A stretch of DNA of 37,165 nt from JBEKVE01 sp049514335 (GTDB taxonomy: Bacteria > Actinomycetota > Acidimicrobiia > Acidimicrobiales > UBA8190): assembly GCA_049514335.1 (NCBI GenBank), contig JBEKVE010000006.1, positions 1 to 37,165 of the forward strand. The letters are read 5' to 3'. A program made the position numbers and the translations under genes. Positions 23,365 to 31,021 of this stretch are shown here, piece by piece. Positions within the stretch are counted from its first letter, which is position 1. Each line of letters opens with the position of its first letter. The notes under the pieces were generated by a model that saw only the letters and a list, made by a program, of their open reading frames with translations, was not told the origin of the DNA and ran no database searches.

Positions 23365-24705
23365 ATGGGTCCTCCGATGGCGTTGCGCACGGTCGCGCCG
23401 ACCGGCGCCGACTCGAAGAGGCCGATGGTCCCTGTTCCCCCTACCGGCGACTCCCTATCGTCTGTGGTGGTGCAGACCCTCTCCGAACGCGCGCTCGTGG
23501 GTCGCCTGGGCGCACTTCCCTGGGCTGAACCCCGCGTGGTGGTGAGCGGCAACTTCGCCACCCCGTGGCGCCTGCTCGAAATGTTCGACCGCGCCGTGGA
23601 GAGCTACCGGCTCTTCGCCCTCAACGCCCAGCCGGGGATCCCCACCCGCGAGGGCGTGATCCCCGAGAGCCCCTTCCTCGGGCCGGGCATGCGCGATCTG
23701 GCCGCCCTCGACTACCTGCCCATGCGGCTGTCGCTCGTTCCGGCGCTCTTCGAGGTGGCTCGGCCCCCCGACGTCGTGTTGCTCCACACCTCGACACCGC
23801 GCCAGGGGCGGGTCTCGCTCGGCATCGAGGTGAACATCCTCCCCGCCGCCATCGAACGGGCACGGGCCCGAGGGGGCCTGGTGGTGGCGCAGGTGAATCG
23901 CAACATGCCCTACACCTTCGGCGACGCCGAGGTCGACTGCGACGACATCGACCTGTGCATCGAGGTGGACGAGGCGCTGGCCGGCCCCGCTCGGCGCCAG
24001 CCCGGCGACACCACCATGGCCATCGCCGAGAACGTGGCGTCACTCGTCGGGGACGGGTCGACCCTGCAACTCGGCATCGGGGCGCTTCCTGACTCGGTGC
24101 TCGGGTTCCTGGCCGCCCGCAGCGGATTGGGCGTGTGGTCCGAGGTGATCAGCGACGGCGTGCTGGCGCTCGAGCGGGCCAAGGTCCTCGACGACGCTGT
24201 GCCCATCACGGCGTCGTTCCTGTTCGGGTCGGCCGAGCTCTACGCCTGGGTGGACGCCAACCCCCGGGTCAGGGTCATGAGGACCGAGACCGTCAACGAC
24301 CCCGCCACCATCGCCGCCCACCCCCGGATGTGCTCGGTCAACGGCGCCCTCCAGGTCGATCTGTCGGCGCAGGCCAACGCCAGCTACGTCCGAGGCCGGA
24401 TCTACTCCGGGTTCGGGGGCCAGCCCGATTTTGTGGTGGGGGCGCTGCACTCGGTGGGGGGGCATGCCATCATCGCCCTCCCGTCGTGGCACGCCAAGAC
24501 CGACTGTTCGACCATCGTGGCCCACCTCGAGACACCGGTGACGTCGTTCCAGCACTCTGCCGTGGTGACCGACCAGGGATGCGCGCTCGTGTTCGGGCGC
24601 AGCCAGCGGGCCCAGGCGCGTCTGCTCATCGAAGATGCGGCGCACCCCGACGCCCGCGACGCGCTGTGGGACGCGGCCGGCCAGTTCCTGCGGGTGACCC
24701 GCTGA
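23365..24705 (+). CDS. Acetyl-CoA hydrolase / 4-hydroxybutyrate CoA-transferase family protein
   Basis: This protein has up to 446 residues. The two-lobed CoA-transferase pattern is visible: an N-terminal lobe with 'DVVLLHTSTPRQGRVSLGIEVN' and 'VVAQVNRNMPYTFGDAEV', then a C-terminal lobe with 'IAENVASLVGDGSTLQLGIGALPDSVL', 'LGVWSEVISDGVLAL', 'RTETVNDP' (Glu as a candidate thioester-forming residue), 'MCSVNGALQVDLSAQANA' and 'GFGGQPDFVVGALHSVGGHAII'. Members swap CoA between acetate or butyrate and 4-hydroxybutyrate, succinate or propionate. Being next to the GABA genes, it may activate a C4 acid derived from succinate semialdehyde. The N-terminus is uncertain: ATG at 23425 or GTG codons near 23464 would also fit, and family similarity starts at about residue 38. 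Confidence 0.8.
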   Translation: MGPPMALRTVAPTGADSKRPMVPVPPTGDSLSSVVVQTLSERALVGRLGALPWAEPRVVVSGNFATPWRLLEMFDRAVESYRLFALNAQPGIPTREGVIPESPFLGPGMRDLAALDYLPMRLSLVPALFEVARPPDVVLLHTSTPRQGRVSLGIEVNILPAAIERARARGGLVVAQVNRNMPYTFGDAEVDCDDIDLCIEVDEALAGPARRQPGDTTMAIAENVASLVGDGSTLQLGIGALPDSVLGFLAARSGLGVWSEVISDGVLALERAKVLDDAVPITASFLFGSAELYAWVDANPRVRVMRTETVNDPATIAAHPRMCSVNGALQVDLSAQANASYVRGRIYSGFGGQPDFVVGALHSVGGHAIIALPSWHAKTDCSTIVAHLETPVTSFQHSAVVTDQGCALVFGRSQRAQARLLIEDAAHPDARDALWDAAGQFLRVTR

Positions 24706-24776
24706 AAGCCAGGCGATTACGGAGTTCGACCACGGGGTGACCACCTATTGTGCACTCCTTGTGAGACTTCCTGGTC

Positions 24777-24812
24777 AAAACGCTTGTTATCTCCTGAGGG
24801 TTCACTGAGAAT
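24777..24812 (+). promoter_or_regulatory. Predicted promoter of the hybrid kinase / HD-GYP operon
   Basis: TTGTTA (24784-24789), a 17-nt spacer and GAGAAT (24807-24812) predict a transcript start about 43 nt before the GTG of the kinase. AAAACGCTTGTTAT (24777-24790) differs at two positions from the sequence upstream of the permease at 13420. The 156-nt gap is clearly richer in A/T than its surroundings. Confidence 0.5.
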
Positions 24813-24861
24813 GGCCGACAGGGACATTGCGTGGGGGCTTGAGTGAACTGAGGGGGTCTCG

Positions 24862-27192
24862 GTGTTCGTCGAGACCGACCGGGAACCGTCCATGCAGTCC
24901 GGCCACAGGACGTCCGACGCCGTGGTGGTCGTGGGCTCCGACGGCACCATCATCGCCGCGAGTGGCACGGCGGCCTCGCTGTTCGGGTACCCCGAGGACG
25001 AGCTCGTGGGACAGCCCGTGGAGCTGCTCGTCCCCGACTCGCACCGGGCACTGCACGAGGACCGCCGCCTCTCGGGGGCGCCGGCATCGCACGGCCGGGC
25101 CCTCGGCACCGGCCGCTGGTTCGAGGCGCGACGCAAGGACGGCACCACCTTCGCTGCCGACATCGCGCTGACGCAGATGCGGCGCGGCGCCGACGTGGTC
25201 ACCACGGCCGTGGTGCGCGACGTGAGCGGCGCCCGCGCCACCCCCGACACCGAAGCCTGGCTCAACTCGATCACCGATGCGTCGCAGGACGCGCTGATCG
25301 GCACCACCGTCGACGGCGCCATCACCTTGTGGAACCCGGGTGCGCAGTGGCTCTACGGGTACGCCGCGGCCGAGGTGGTGGGGTGTCCGATTGACCTTCT
25401 GTGCACCGCCGGTGAGCACGAGCGGGCCCGGGAGACGCGCCAGGCGGTGGGCCGGGGCGAGCTGGTCCTTCCCTACGAGATCGAGCACGTGCGCAAGGAC
25501 GGCACCCTCACGCCCGTGCTCATCACCCACCGTTCTGTCACAGGGGCCTCCGGGGACGTCATGGGCATCGTGACCGTGCACCGCGACGAGTCCGAGCGCG
25601 TCCGGGCCGAGACCATGTTCCGGGGCCTGCTCGAGGCCGCCCCCGACGCCATGGTGTGCGTGGGCACCGACGGGTACATCGCCGTGGTGAACGAGGAGAC
25701 CGAGCGTCTGTTCGGCTACCCCCGGTGCCAGCTGGTGGGCGCGCCCATCGAGATGCTCGTCCCCGACGCCCACCGGACCGCCCACGCCGGGCACCGTGCG
25801 GCCTACTTCGAGGCGCCGCGCCCCCGCATCATGGGCGAGGGCCGCCAAGTCACGGCGCGGCGCGCCGACGGCACCGAGTTCCCGGTCGACATCAATCTGA
25901 GCGGACCCCTCCAGACAGCGGACGGCACGCTCATCTCCGCCGCCATCCGCGACGTGTCAGAGCGCATCGCCACCGACGCCGAGCGCGAGCGGCTCAAGGC
26001 CGAGGCGGCCCAGCAGCGTTTCGAGAGCCAGATGCACCGCTCGCGGCGCCTGGAGAGCCTGGGCCAGCTGGCGGGTGGGGTGGCCCACGACTTCAACAAC
26101 CTGCTCGGCATCATCCTCAACTACACCGCCTTCGCGGCAGAGGAGGTGGCGGCGGCTTCGGCGGAGCGGACCGACGAGCGCTGGACGGCGGTGGCCGACG
26201 ACCTCGACCAGGCCCGCTTGGCCGCCGAACGTGGGGCGCACCTCACCCGACAGCTCCTGGCCGTGGGTCAGCGCGAGGTGTTCCGGCCCGAGATCGTGGA
26301 CCTGAGCGACGTGGTGCGGGGGGTCGAGGCGCTCCTGCGCCGGGCCGTGGGTGAGGACGTCGACGTGGTGGCGTCCTTCGCGCCTGACCTGCGCCCGGTG
26401 ATGGCGGACCCGGGGAAGATCGAGCAGGTGCTCGTCAACCTGGCTGTCAACGCCCGCGACGCCATGCCCGGTGGTGGCACCCTCTGCATCGACACGTCCA
26501 ATGTGGTGATCGACGCCGACCACACCGTGGAGCGCCCTGGAGCCCGGCTCGGGCCGCACGTCCGCATGCGGGTGAGCGACACCGGCGTCGGGATGGAGCG
26601 CGACGTCATGGAGCGCGCCTTCGAGCCGTTCTTCACCACCAAGCCCAGCGGGGTCGGCACCGGCCTCGGCCTCGCCACCGTGTACGGGATCATCAGCCAG
26701 GCCGGCGGCGACACGCAGATCTACTCCGAGCCCGGCATCGGTACGAGCGTCAGCGTCCTGCTGCCCGCCACCGACGCCGAGGCGTCGGTCCTCTTCGAGG
26801 AAGCATCCGATGTGGGCGCGGCGCGGGGCGAGACGGTGCTCGTGGTGGAGGACGAGGAGGCCATGCGCGCCCTCACCGTTCGAATCCTGCTCGGACACGG
26901 CTACCGCGTCATCGCCGCCGGTTCCGGATCGGACGCGCTCATAGCGGCGGCCGACCATGCCGGGGTCATCGACCTCCTGCTCACCGACGTCGTCATGCCC
27001 CAGATGCTCGGTAAGGAGGTGGCGCAGCGCATCGTGGCGCTACGCCCCGGGGTGCGGGTGATGTTCATGTCCGGCTACGCCCAGCCGGTGCTGTCGTCGC
27101 GGGGCACGCTCGACCCCGAGGTGACGCTCCTGGGCAAGCCCTTCACCAAGGCCGTGCTCCTGGCCACCGTGCGCGACGTCCTCGATGCCTGA
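24862..27192 (+). CDS. Hybrid sensor histidine kinase: PAS-PAS-PAS-HisKA-HATPase-REC
   Basis: This 776-residue protein starts at GTG and has no membrane segment, so it is a cytoplasmic sensor. Three PAS domains span about 15-125, 133-247 and 252-370; PAS1 and PAS3 share the 'LFGYPxxxLVGxPxExLVPDxHR' element. The dimerisation helix carries phosphorylatable His409 in GGVAHDFNNLLGII. The ATPase domain has N-box Asn530 (NLAVNARDAMP), G1 DTGVGM (573-578), FEPFFTTK, and G2 GTGLGLATVYG. A C-terminal receiver has VVEDEEAMR, phospho-acceptor Asp709 (LLTDVVMPQM) and Lys759 (LLGKPF). It overlaps the next response regulator by 8 nt, so the two probably form one phosphorelay. The signal is unknown; no haem- or flavin-binding PAS residues are obvious. 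Confidence 0.93.
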   Translation: MFVETDREPSMQSGHRTSDAVVVVGSDGTIIAASGTAASLFGYPEDELVGQPVELLVPDSHRALHEDRRLSGAPASHGRALGTGRWFEARRKDGTTFAADIALTQMRRGADVVTTAVVRDVSGARATPDTEAWLNSITDASQDALIGTTVDGAITLWNPGAQWLYGYAAAEVVGCPIDLLCTAGEHERARETRQAVGRGELVLPYEIEHVRKDGTLTPVLITHRSVTGASGDVMGIVTVHRDESERVRAETMFRGLLEAAPDAMVCVGTDGYIAVVNEETERLFGYPRCQLVGAPIEMLVPDAHRTAHAGHRAAYFEAPRPRIMGEGRQVTARRADGTEFPVDINLSGPLQTADGTLISAAIRDVSERIATDAERERLKAEAAQQRFESQMHRSRRLESLGQLAGGVAHDFNNLLGIILNYTAFAAEEVAAASAERTDERWTAVADDLDQARLAAERGAHLTRQLLAVGQREVFRPEIVDLSDVVRGVEALLRRAVGEDVDVVASFAPDLRPVMADPGKIEQVLVNLAVNARDAMPGGGTLCIDTSNVVIDADHTVERPGARLGPHVRMRVSDTGVGMERDVMERAFEPFFTTKPSGVGTGLGLATVYGIISQAGGDTQIYSEPGIGTSVSVLLPATDAEASVLFEEASDVGAARGETVLVVEDEEAMRALTVRILLGHGYRVIAAGSGSDALIAAADHAGVIDLLLTDVVMPQMLGKEVAQRIVALRPGVRVMFMSGYAQPVLSSRGTLDPEVTLLGKPFTKAVLLATVRDVLDA

Positions 27193-28279
27193 GCACCCGG
27201 GGGGCGCGGCGGCGATCCTGGTCGTCGACGACCAGGAGCCGGTGCGCCGGGGGCTCGCCCGCATCCTCGCCCGGGACGGCTACCGCTGCGACTTGGTGGG
27301 GTCGGTCGACGAAGCCCGCCATGCACTTCGCCTCGGGACCTACAAGCTCGTGTTGTGCGACATCATGATGCCTGATGAGCACGGCATGGCGTTGCTCCGC
27401 CACGCCCGCTCCTGTTATCCGTGCCTGCCCGTCGTCATGGTGTCGGGCGTCACCGAACCGACGATCGCCGCCACCGCCATCTCCCTGGGGGCATACGGGT
27501 ACGTGACCAAGCCGTTCGAGGCCAACCAGGTGCTCATCGAAGTGGCGAACGCCCTCCTGCGGGCCAAGATCGAGGCCGAGAACATCTCGTACCGCACGAG
27601 GCTCGAGGACATGGTGACGACGCAGACCGACCTGCTGCGCGAGACGGTGGAGCAGCTCCGGGCGAGCGAGGCGAGCCTGCGCCGCGTGAGCGAGGACACG
27701 ATCAACTCGCTGGCGCGCGCCATCGAGGGCCGCGACTACGAGACCAGCCGGCACATCGAGCGCATGAGTCGCTACGCTGCCATCCTGGCAGGCCGCTGCG
27801 GCCTGTCCGATGAAGCGTGTGCCAACATCAGGCTGGCCAGCGCCATGCACGATGTAGGGAAGATCGGCGTGCCCGACAGCATCCTGTTGAAGCCCGGCAG
27901 TGTCACCCCCGATGAGTTCGAGATCATCAAGCAGCACTCGGAGCTGGGGTTCCAGATCCTGGAGCGGTCCGAGCAACCCCTGCTCGTCATGGCCGCGCTC
28001 ATCGCCCGCACCCATCACGAGCGCTGGGACGGCACCGGCTACCCCCACGCCTTGGCGGGGGAGGCCATCGCCATAGAGGGGCGTATCGCGGCAGTGGCCG
28101 ATGTCTTCGACGCCCTCGTGAGCAGGCGGGTCTACAAGCCGGCCTTCACGGTGGAGCGCTCGCTCGAGATCATGCGCCAGGGCCGTGGCACGAGCTTCGA
28201 CCCCGACGTGCTCGACCAGTTCCTCGATCACGCCGGGGAGGCGGTGACCGTTCTCGACATGTTCCCCGACGCCGCCTGA
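27185..28279 (+). CDS. Response regulator with HD-GYP c-di-GMP phosphodiesterase output
   Basis: This 364-residue protein has a receiver domain (about 10-125) with VVDDQEP, phospho-acceptor Asp59 in LCDIMMPDEHG, and Lys109 in YVTKPF. A helical linker of about 130-172 follows, then an HD-GYP domain with MHDVGKIGVPD (His222-Asp223), 'ILLKPGSVTPDEFEIIKQHSELG', and the signature HHERWDGTGYP (277-287), then 'GRIAAVADVFDALVS'. All metal-ligand positions expected of an active phosphodiesterase appear intact. Phosphorylation, most likely by the overlapping hybrid kinase, should control breakdown of cyclic di-GMP. No GGDEF protein is in the window. Confidence 0.93.
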   Translation: MPEHPGGAAAILVVDDQEPVRRGLARILARDGYRCDLVGSVDEARHALRLGTYKLVLCDIMMPDEHGMALLRHARSCYPCLPVVMVSGVTEPTIAATAISLGAYGYVTKPFEANQVLIEVANALLRAKIEAENISYRTRLEDMVTTQTDLLRETVEQLRASEASLRRVSEDTINSLARAIEGRDYETSRHIERMSRYAAILAGRCGLSDEACANIRLASAMHDVGKIGVPDSILLKPGSVTPDEFEIIKQHSELGFQILERSEQPLLVMAALIARTHHERWDGTGYPHALAGEAIAIEGRIAAVADVFDALVSRRVYKPAFTVERSLEIMRQGRGTSFDPDVLDQFLDHAGEAVTVLDMFPDAA

Positions 28280-28294
28280 CCCGGGCCGGTCGAG

Positions 28295-28320
28295 ACGGAC
28301 AGGACGGACAGGACGGACAA
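28295..28320. repeat. Short tandem repeat ACGGACAGG, about 3 copies
   Basis: ACGGACAGG ACGGACAGG ACGGACAA runs from 28295 to 28320, just after the HD-GYP stop and beside the decayed EAL fragment. It looks like recent slippage in non-coding DNA. Confidence 0.65.
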
Positions 28321-28345
28321 AGATGCCCTGTCCGGTCCGGCGGAG

Positions 28346-28471
28346 GCCGGGCTGGCTGAACAGGAACCCCTGGGCCGGGGTGCACCCCAGGGAGCCCAGC
28401 ATCTCGTGCTGGCGCTCGGTCTCGACGCCTTCAGGCTCCACCACCAAATCGAGCGCGAGCCGGCCGCACTT
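28346..28471 (-). pseudogene. EAL-domain fragment (C-terminal part), decayed
   Basis: Read on the minus strand, this stretch gives KCGRLALDLVVEPEGVETERQ then HEMLGSLGCTPAQGFLFSQPG. This matches the last conserved block of EAL c-di-GMP phosphodiesterases (consensus roughly 'LGLxVVAEGVETEEQLxxLRxLGCDxAQGYLFSxP'), with one extra residue in VVEPEGVET. The catalytic E-A-L region and the rest of the domain are missing. Upstream the frame runs into the C-terminal coding part of the regulator at 28471, with no start or ribosome site for it. It is best read as the remnant of a GGDEF-EAL or EAL gene truncated when this region rearranged. About 70 nt of additional gap on its 3' side hold only the tandem repeat. 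Confidence 0.65.
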
Positions 28472-29157
28472 CAGGGGGAGGGAGCGTGCGGGGCGGGTTC
28501 GGCGGGACGAACCTCGTAGGCACAGACGTGCGCGCCGTCCATCAGGTGGGCGACGCGTTGCACCCGGGCGCCGGGCAGGGCGTCGCGGATGAAGGCGATC
28601 TCGCTGGAGCATGCCTGGCGGTACCCGGTCGCCACCGACAGGATGGCGCAGTTGTGCTCGGTGATGCGCCAGCCGCCGTCGTCGAGTCGCTCGACATCGG
28701 CGAGGTACCCGTCCTCGTCGAGGATGCGGGTGAGCTCGGCCACCCGGTCCTCGAGGCTCATGGTGTCGAGGCGCTGCCGGGCGTCGTGGAGGCGGCGCCT
28801 CCGACGCTGCTCGAACAGGGAGGACACCTCGTCGCTGTCGGGTCCCCCCAGGTAGCCGAGGAGCTCGGTGGTGAGATCGCCGTAGCGCTTGGGAAACAGC
28901 ATCTCGGCCGCCGGCGTGAGCTCGTAGGCGTGCGCCGGACGCCCCGGTCCGGCTCCGTCGCGGCGGTGGCTCACGAGGCCGTCCTGGCTCAGCCGCACCA
29001 GCTGCTGGCGCACCGCCGCCACCGTGACCCCCAGGCGCGTGGCGAGCTCCTGGGCGCGCATGGGTCCACTGCGCTTGAGCGCCACCAGGATGGCCCGTCG
29101 CGTCGTGGGCATGGTGGCGAGCGGTGGTTCGCCGTCTGTGCCGGGTCGAGCGCTCAC
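28471..29157 (-). CDS. SufR-like winged-helix regulator with C-terminal three-Cys domain
   Basis: This 228-residue protein starts at GTG. The winged helix (about 15-75) reads 'TRRAILVALKRSGPMRAQELATRLGVTVAAVRQQLVRLSQDGLV', followed by 'GRPAHAYELTPAAEMLFPKRYGDLTTELLGYL', a pattern typical of SufR/DeoR-like regulators. The C-terminal half keeps three cysteines in the SufR arrangement: HNCAILSVA, then ACSSE, then VCAYEV. In SufR, such cysteines hold a 4Fe-4S cluster that governs DNA binding. Here no suf genes are adjacent; it is last in an operon with the QueA-like and SDR genes (16-nt gap). An ATG at 29112 is an alternative start but has no ribosome site. It is a redox or iron sensor by inference. 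Confidence 0.75.
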   Translation of the reverse strand: MSARPGTDGEPPLATMPTTRRAILVALKRSGPMRAQELATRLGVTVAAVRQQLVRLSQDGLVSHRRDGAGPGRPAHAYELTPAAEMLFPKRYGDLTTELLGYLGGPDSDEVSSLFEQRRRRRLHDARQRLDTMSLEDRVAELTRILDEDGYLADVERLDDGGWRITEHNCAILSVATGYRQACSSEIAFIRDALPGARVQRVAHLMDGAHVCAYEVRPAEPAPHAPSP

Positions 29158-29173
29158 GACCGGGCCGAACCTC

Positions 29174-30241
29174 TCACGGCAGCACGACGTGGACGTCGCC
29201 GAATTCGTGCCACAGGTACCCCTCCGCCAGCGCCGCCGCGTACGACCGTTCGAGCAGCACCCTACCGGCGATCGCCTCGAGCATGGCGAGGTGCGACGCC
29301 TCGGGCTCGTGCCATCCGGTGAGCAGTCCGTCCACCGAGCGCACCACGCGGTCCGGGGTCACGACGGTGTCTGTCCATCCGCTCCCGGCGTGCACCAGAC
29401 CCTTGGCATCGACCACGGTCTCGAGGGCCCGGACCACGGTGGTGCCCACGGCCAGCACGCGCCCACCTTGACGCCGCACGTCGTTGACGCGGTGGGCCGT
29501 GGCACCCGGGACGCGGAAGCGCTCGGGGAAGGGAGGCTCGGACACCTCCAGTGACGCCACGCCGGTGTGCAGGAGCAGGGGCGCCACGCCCACGCCGCGG
29601 GCGACCAGCCGGGTCAGGACCTCGGGGGTGAAGGGCCGTCCGGCGCTCGGCATCTCGGCCGAGCCGGGCTCGGTGACGTACACGTTCTGATAGGCCGACA
29701 GCGGCCAGTCCCCCCGCACGTAGCCGTAGCGGATGGGGTGCCCGTGCACCGCCAGGTAGGAATGGAGTGCCTGAGGCGTGTCGAGCGTTGCCACCCACAA
29801 CCGGACACCGCGCCGGTGTGTCGAGTACGGCACGAGCAACCGCACCGAGCCCCCGCCGGCGAGCGTGATGGTGTCACCGGGCCCGGCACCGAACCACGGC
29901 CCGGTGCCTCGGCGCAGCTCCACCGTCCACAGCCCGGCAGGCAGCTCGGTGGACAGGTGCACCTCGACGGCCCGCCCGGCGGGATCTGTGCCCGGCACGG
30001 CGGCGGCGAGGGTGCCGGAGGTGTTGACGACGACCAGGTCGCCCTCGTCCAACAGCCGCGGCAGCTCGGAGAAGTGCGAGTGCACGATCGACCCGTCGTG
30101 GCGGCGCGCCACCATCATGCGGACGGCGTCGCGCGTGATGCCGCGCGCCTCGGGCGGCGTGTCCGCCTCCAGTTCGGGGGGGAGCGTGAAGCCGGCCAGG
30201 CCCTCGAGGGCCCGCCCGGATTCCGACACGAGCGCGGTCAT
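29174..30241 (-). CDS. QueA-like S-adenosylmethionine:tRNA ribosyltransferase-isomerase homologue, diverged
   Basis: This 355-residue protein has recognisable QueA blocks: 'LPRLLDEGDLVVVNTS', 'AYQNVYVTEPGSAEMPSAGRPFT' (family: YQTVYA..PGSVAAPTAGLHFT), 'LLHTGV', 'RVLAVGTTVVRALE', and a C-terminal 'LLTGWHEPEASHLAMLEAIAG'. QueA transfers and rearranges the ribosyl part of SAM onto preQ1 in tRNA. Several conserved spots are changed: the N-D-T-R-V-I-P-A-R-L motif reads NTSGTLAAAVPG, and the H-V-G-x-G-T-F-x-P-V motif reads HTGVASLEVSEP. The fold is clear, but tRNA modification is not certain, and no tgt or other queuosine gene is nearby. Its ATG overlaps the SDR stop by 4 nt (ATGA). Confidence 0.72.
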   Translation of the reverse strand: MTALVSESGRALEGLAGFTLPPELEADTPPEARGITRDAVRMMVARRHDGSIVHSHFSELPRLLDEGDLVVVNTSGTLAAAVPGTDPAGRAVEVHLSTELPAGLWTVELRRGTGPWFGAGPGDTITLAGGGSVRLLVPYSTHRRGVRLWVATLDTPQALHSYLAVHGHPIRYGYVRGDWPLSAYQNVYVTEPGSAEMPSAGRPFTPEVLTRLVARGVGVAPLLLHTGVASLEVSEPPFPERFRVPGATAHRVNDVRRQGGRVLAVGTTVVRALETVVDAKGLVHAGSGWTDTVVTPDRVVRSVDGLLTGWHEPEASHLAMLEAIAGRVLLERSYAAALAEGYLWHEFGDVHVVLP

Positions 30242-30957
30242 CGTGGTGCGGGTGTGCCGAGGGCGACATCGGCGGCGAGGTAGCGACCGCTCGGCAATCC
30301 CCGTTCGATCAGGCGCGCCACCAGCGGCGCCACCTCCTCGGGCAGGGGGCGGTCGGAGATGTCCTCGCCCGGGAAGGCGTCCTGGTGCATCTGCGTCCGC
30401 ATGTCCCCGGGATCGATGCTCAGCACGGTGAACGACGGCTCCTCGACGGCCAGGACGGCGCTCAACTGGTCGAGGGCCGCTTTGGCGGCGCCGTACCCGC
30501 CCCAACCCGGGTACGCCGCCACGGCGGCGTCCGAGCTGATGGTGACGACGACGGGCCGGGCCGACGTCCGCAGGAGGGGGGCGGCTTCCTGCACGAGCGC
30601 CAGGGGGGCGAGCACGTCCACCTCGAGGACGGTGCGCAAGCCGTCGATCGGATAGGTCACCAGGGCGGGCAGGGGGGTCGGGCCCAGCGTGCTGGCGTTG
30701 TTGACGAGGAGGTCGAGGCCGCCCAGCTCCGCCGCGGCGGCCACGAGGGCACGGCGGTGGACGGGGTCGGTCACGTCGCCGGGCACGGTGGACAGCGCCG
30801 CGCCGCGGGAGAGGTCCCTTCGAAGATCCTGCGCCGCCATGTCCAGCTCGGTGGCCCCCCTGGCGTCGAGGACCAGGGACCACCCTGCTGCGGCCAGGTG
30901 GCGGCTCAACGCCCGCCCGAGGCCTTTCGACGCTCCTGTCACCAGTGCGACCGGCAT
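30238..30957 (-). CDS. Short-chain dehydrogenase/reductase
   Basis: This 239-residue protein has a very strong AAGGAGGTGGG ribosome site. Classical SDR marks are the cofactor loop TGASKGLG (7-14), DVTDP at 61-65, the NNAS motif at 86-89, catalytic Ser141/142 in TISSDAAV, and Tyr155 and Lys159 in YGAAK. An Arg in LDARGATEL after strand 2 is consistent with NADPH, though not proof. It is the first gene of an operon with the QueA-like and SufR-like genes (a 4-nt overlap, then a 16-nt gap). The substrate is unknown. The operon setting is odd because none of the three genes shares an obvious pathway. Confidence 0.88.
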   Translation of the reverse strand: MPVALVTGASKGLGRALSRHLAAAGWSLVLDARGATELDMAAQDLRRDLSRGAALSTVPGDVTDPVHRRALVAAAAELGGLDLLVNNASTLGPTPLPALVTYPIDGLRTVLEVDVLAPLALVQEAAPLLRTSARPVVVTISSDAAVAAYPGWGGYGAAKAALDQLSAVLAVEEPSFTVLSIDPGDMRTQMHQDAFPGEDISDRPLPEEVAPLVARLIERGLPSGRYLAADVALGTPAPR

Positions 30958-31021
30958 GGCGCCCACCTCCTTCGACGACCGGTGGCTGCGCTCCAACGGG
31001 CACGACCCCGGCAATAAAGAT

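Noticed and set aside
27143..28612. 489-codon minus-strand frame covering the HD-GYP region
   Set aside because: Mostly the shadow of the response regulator. Only the short EAL-like stretch at 28346-28471 has real similarity, and that is reported as a fragment.
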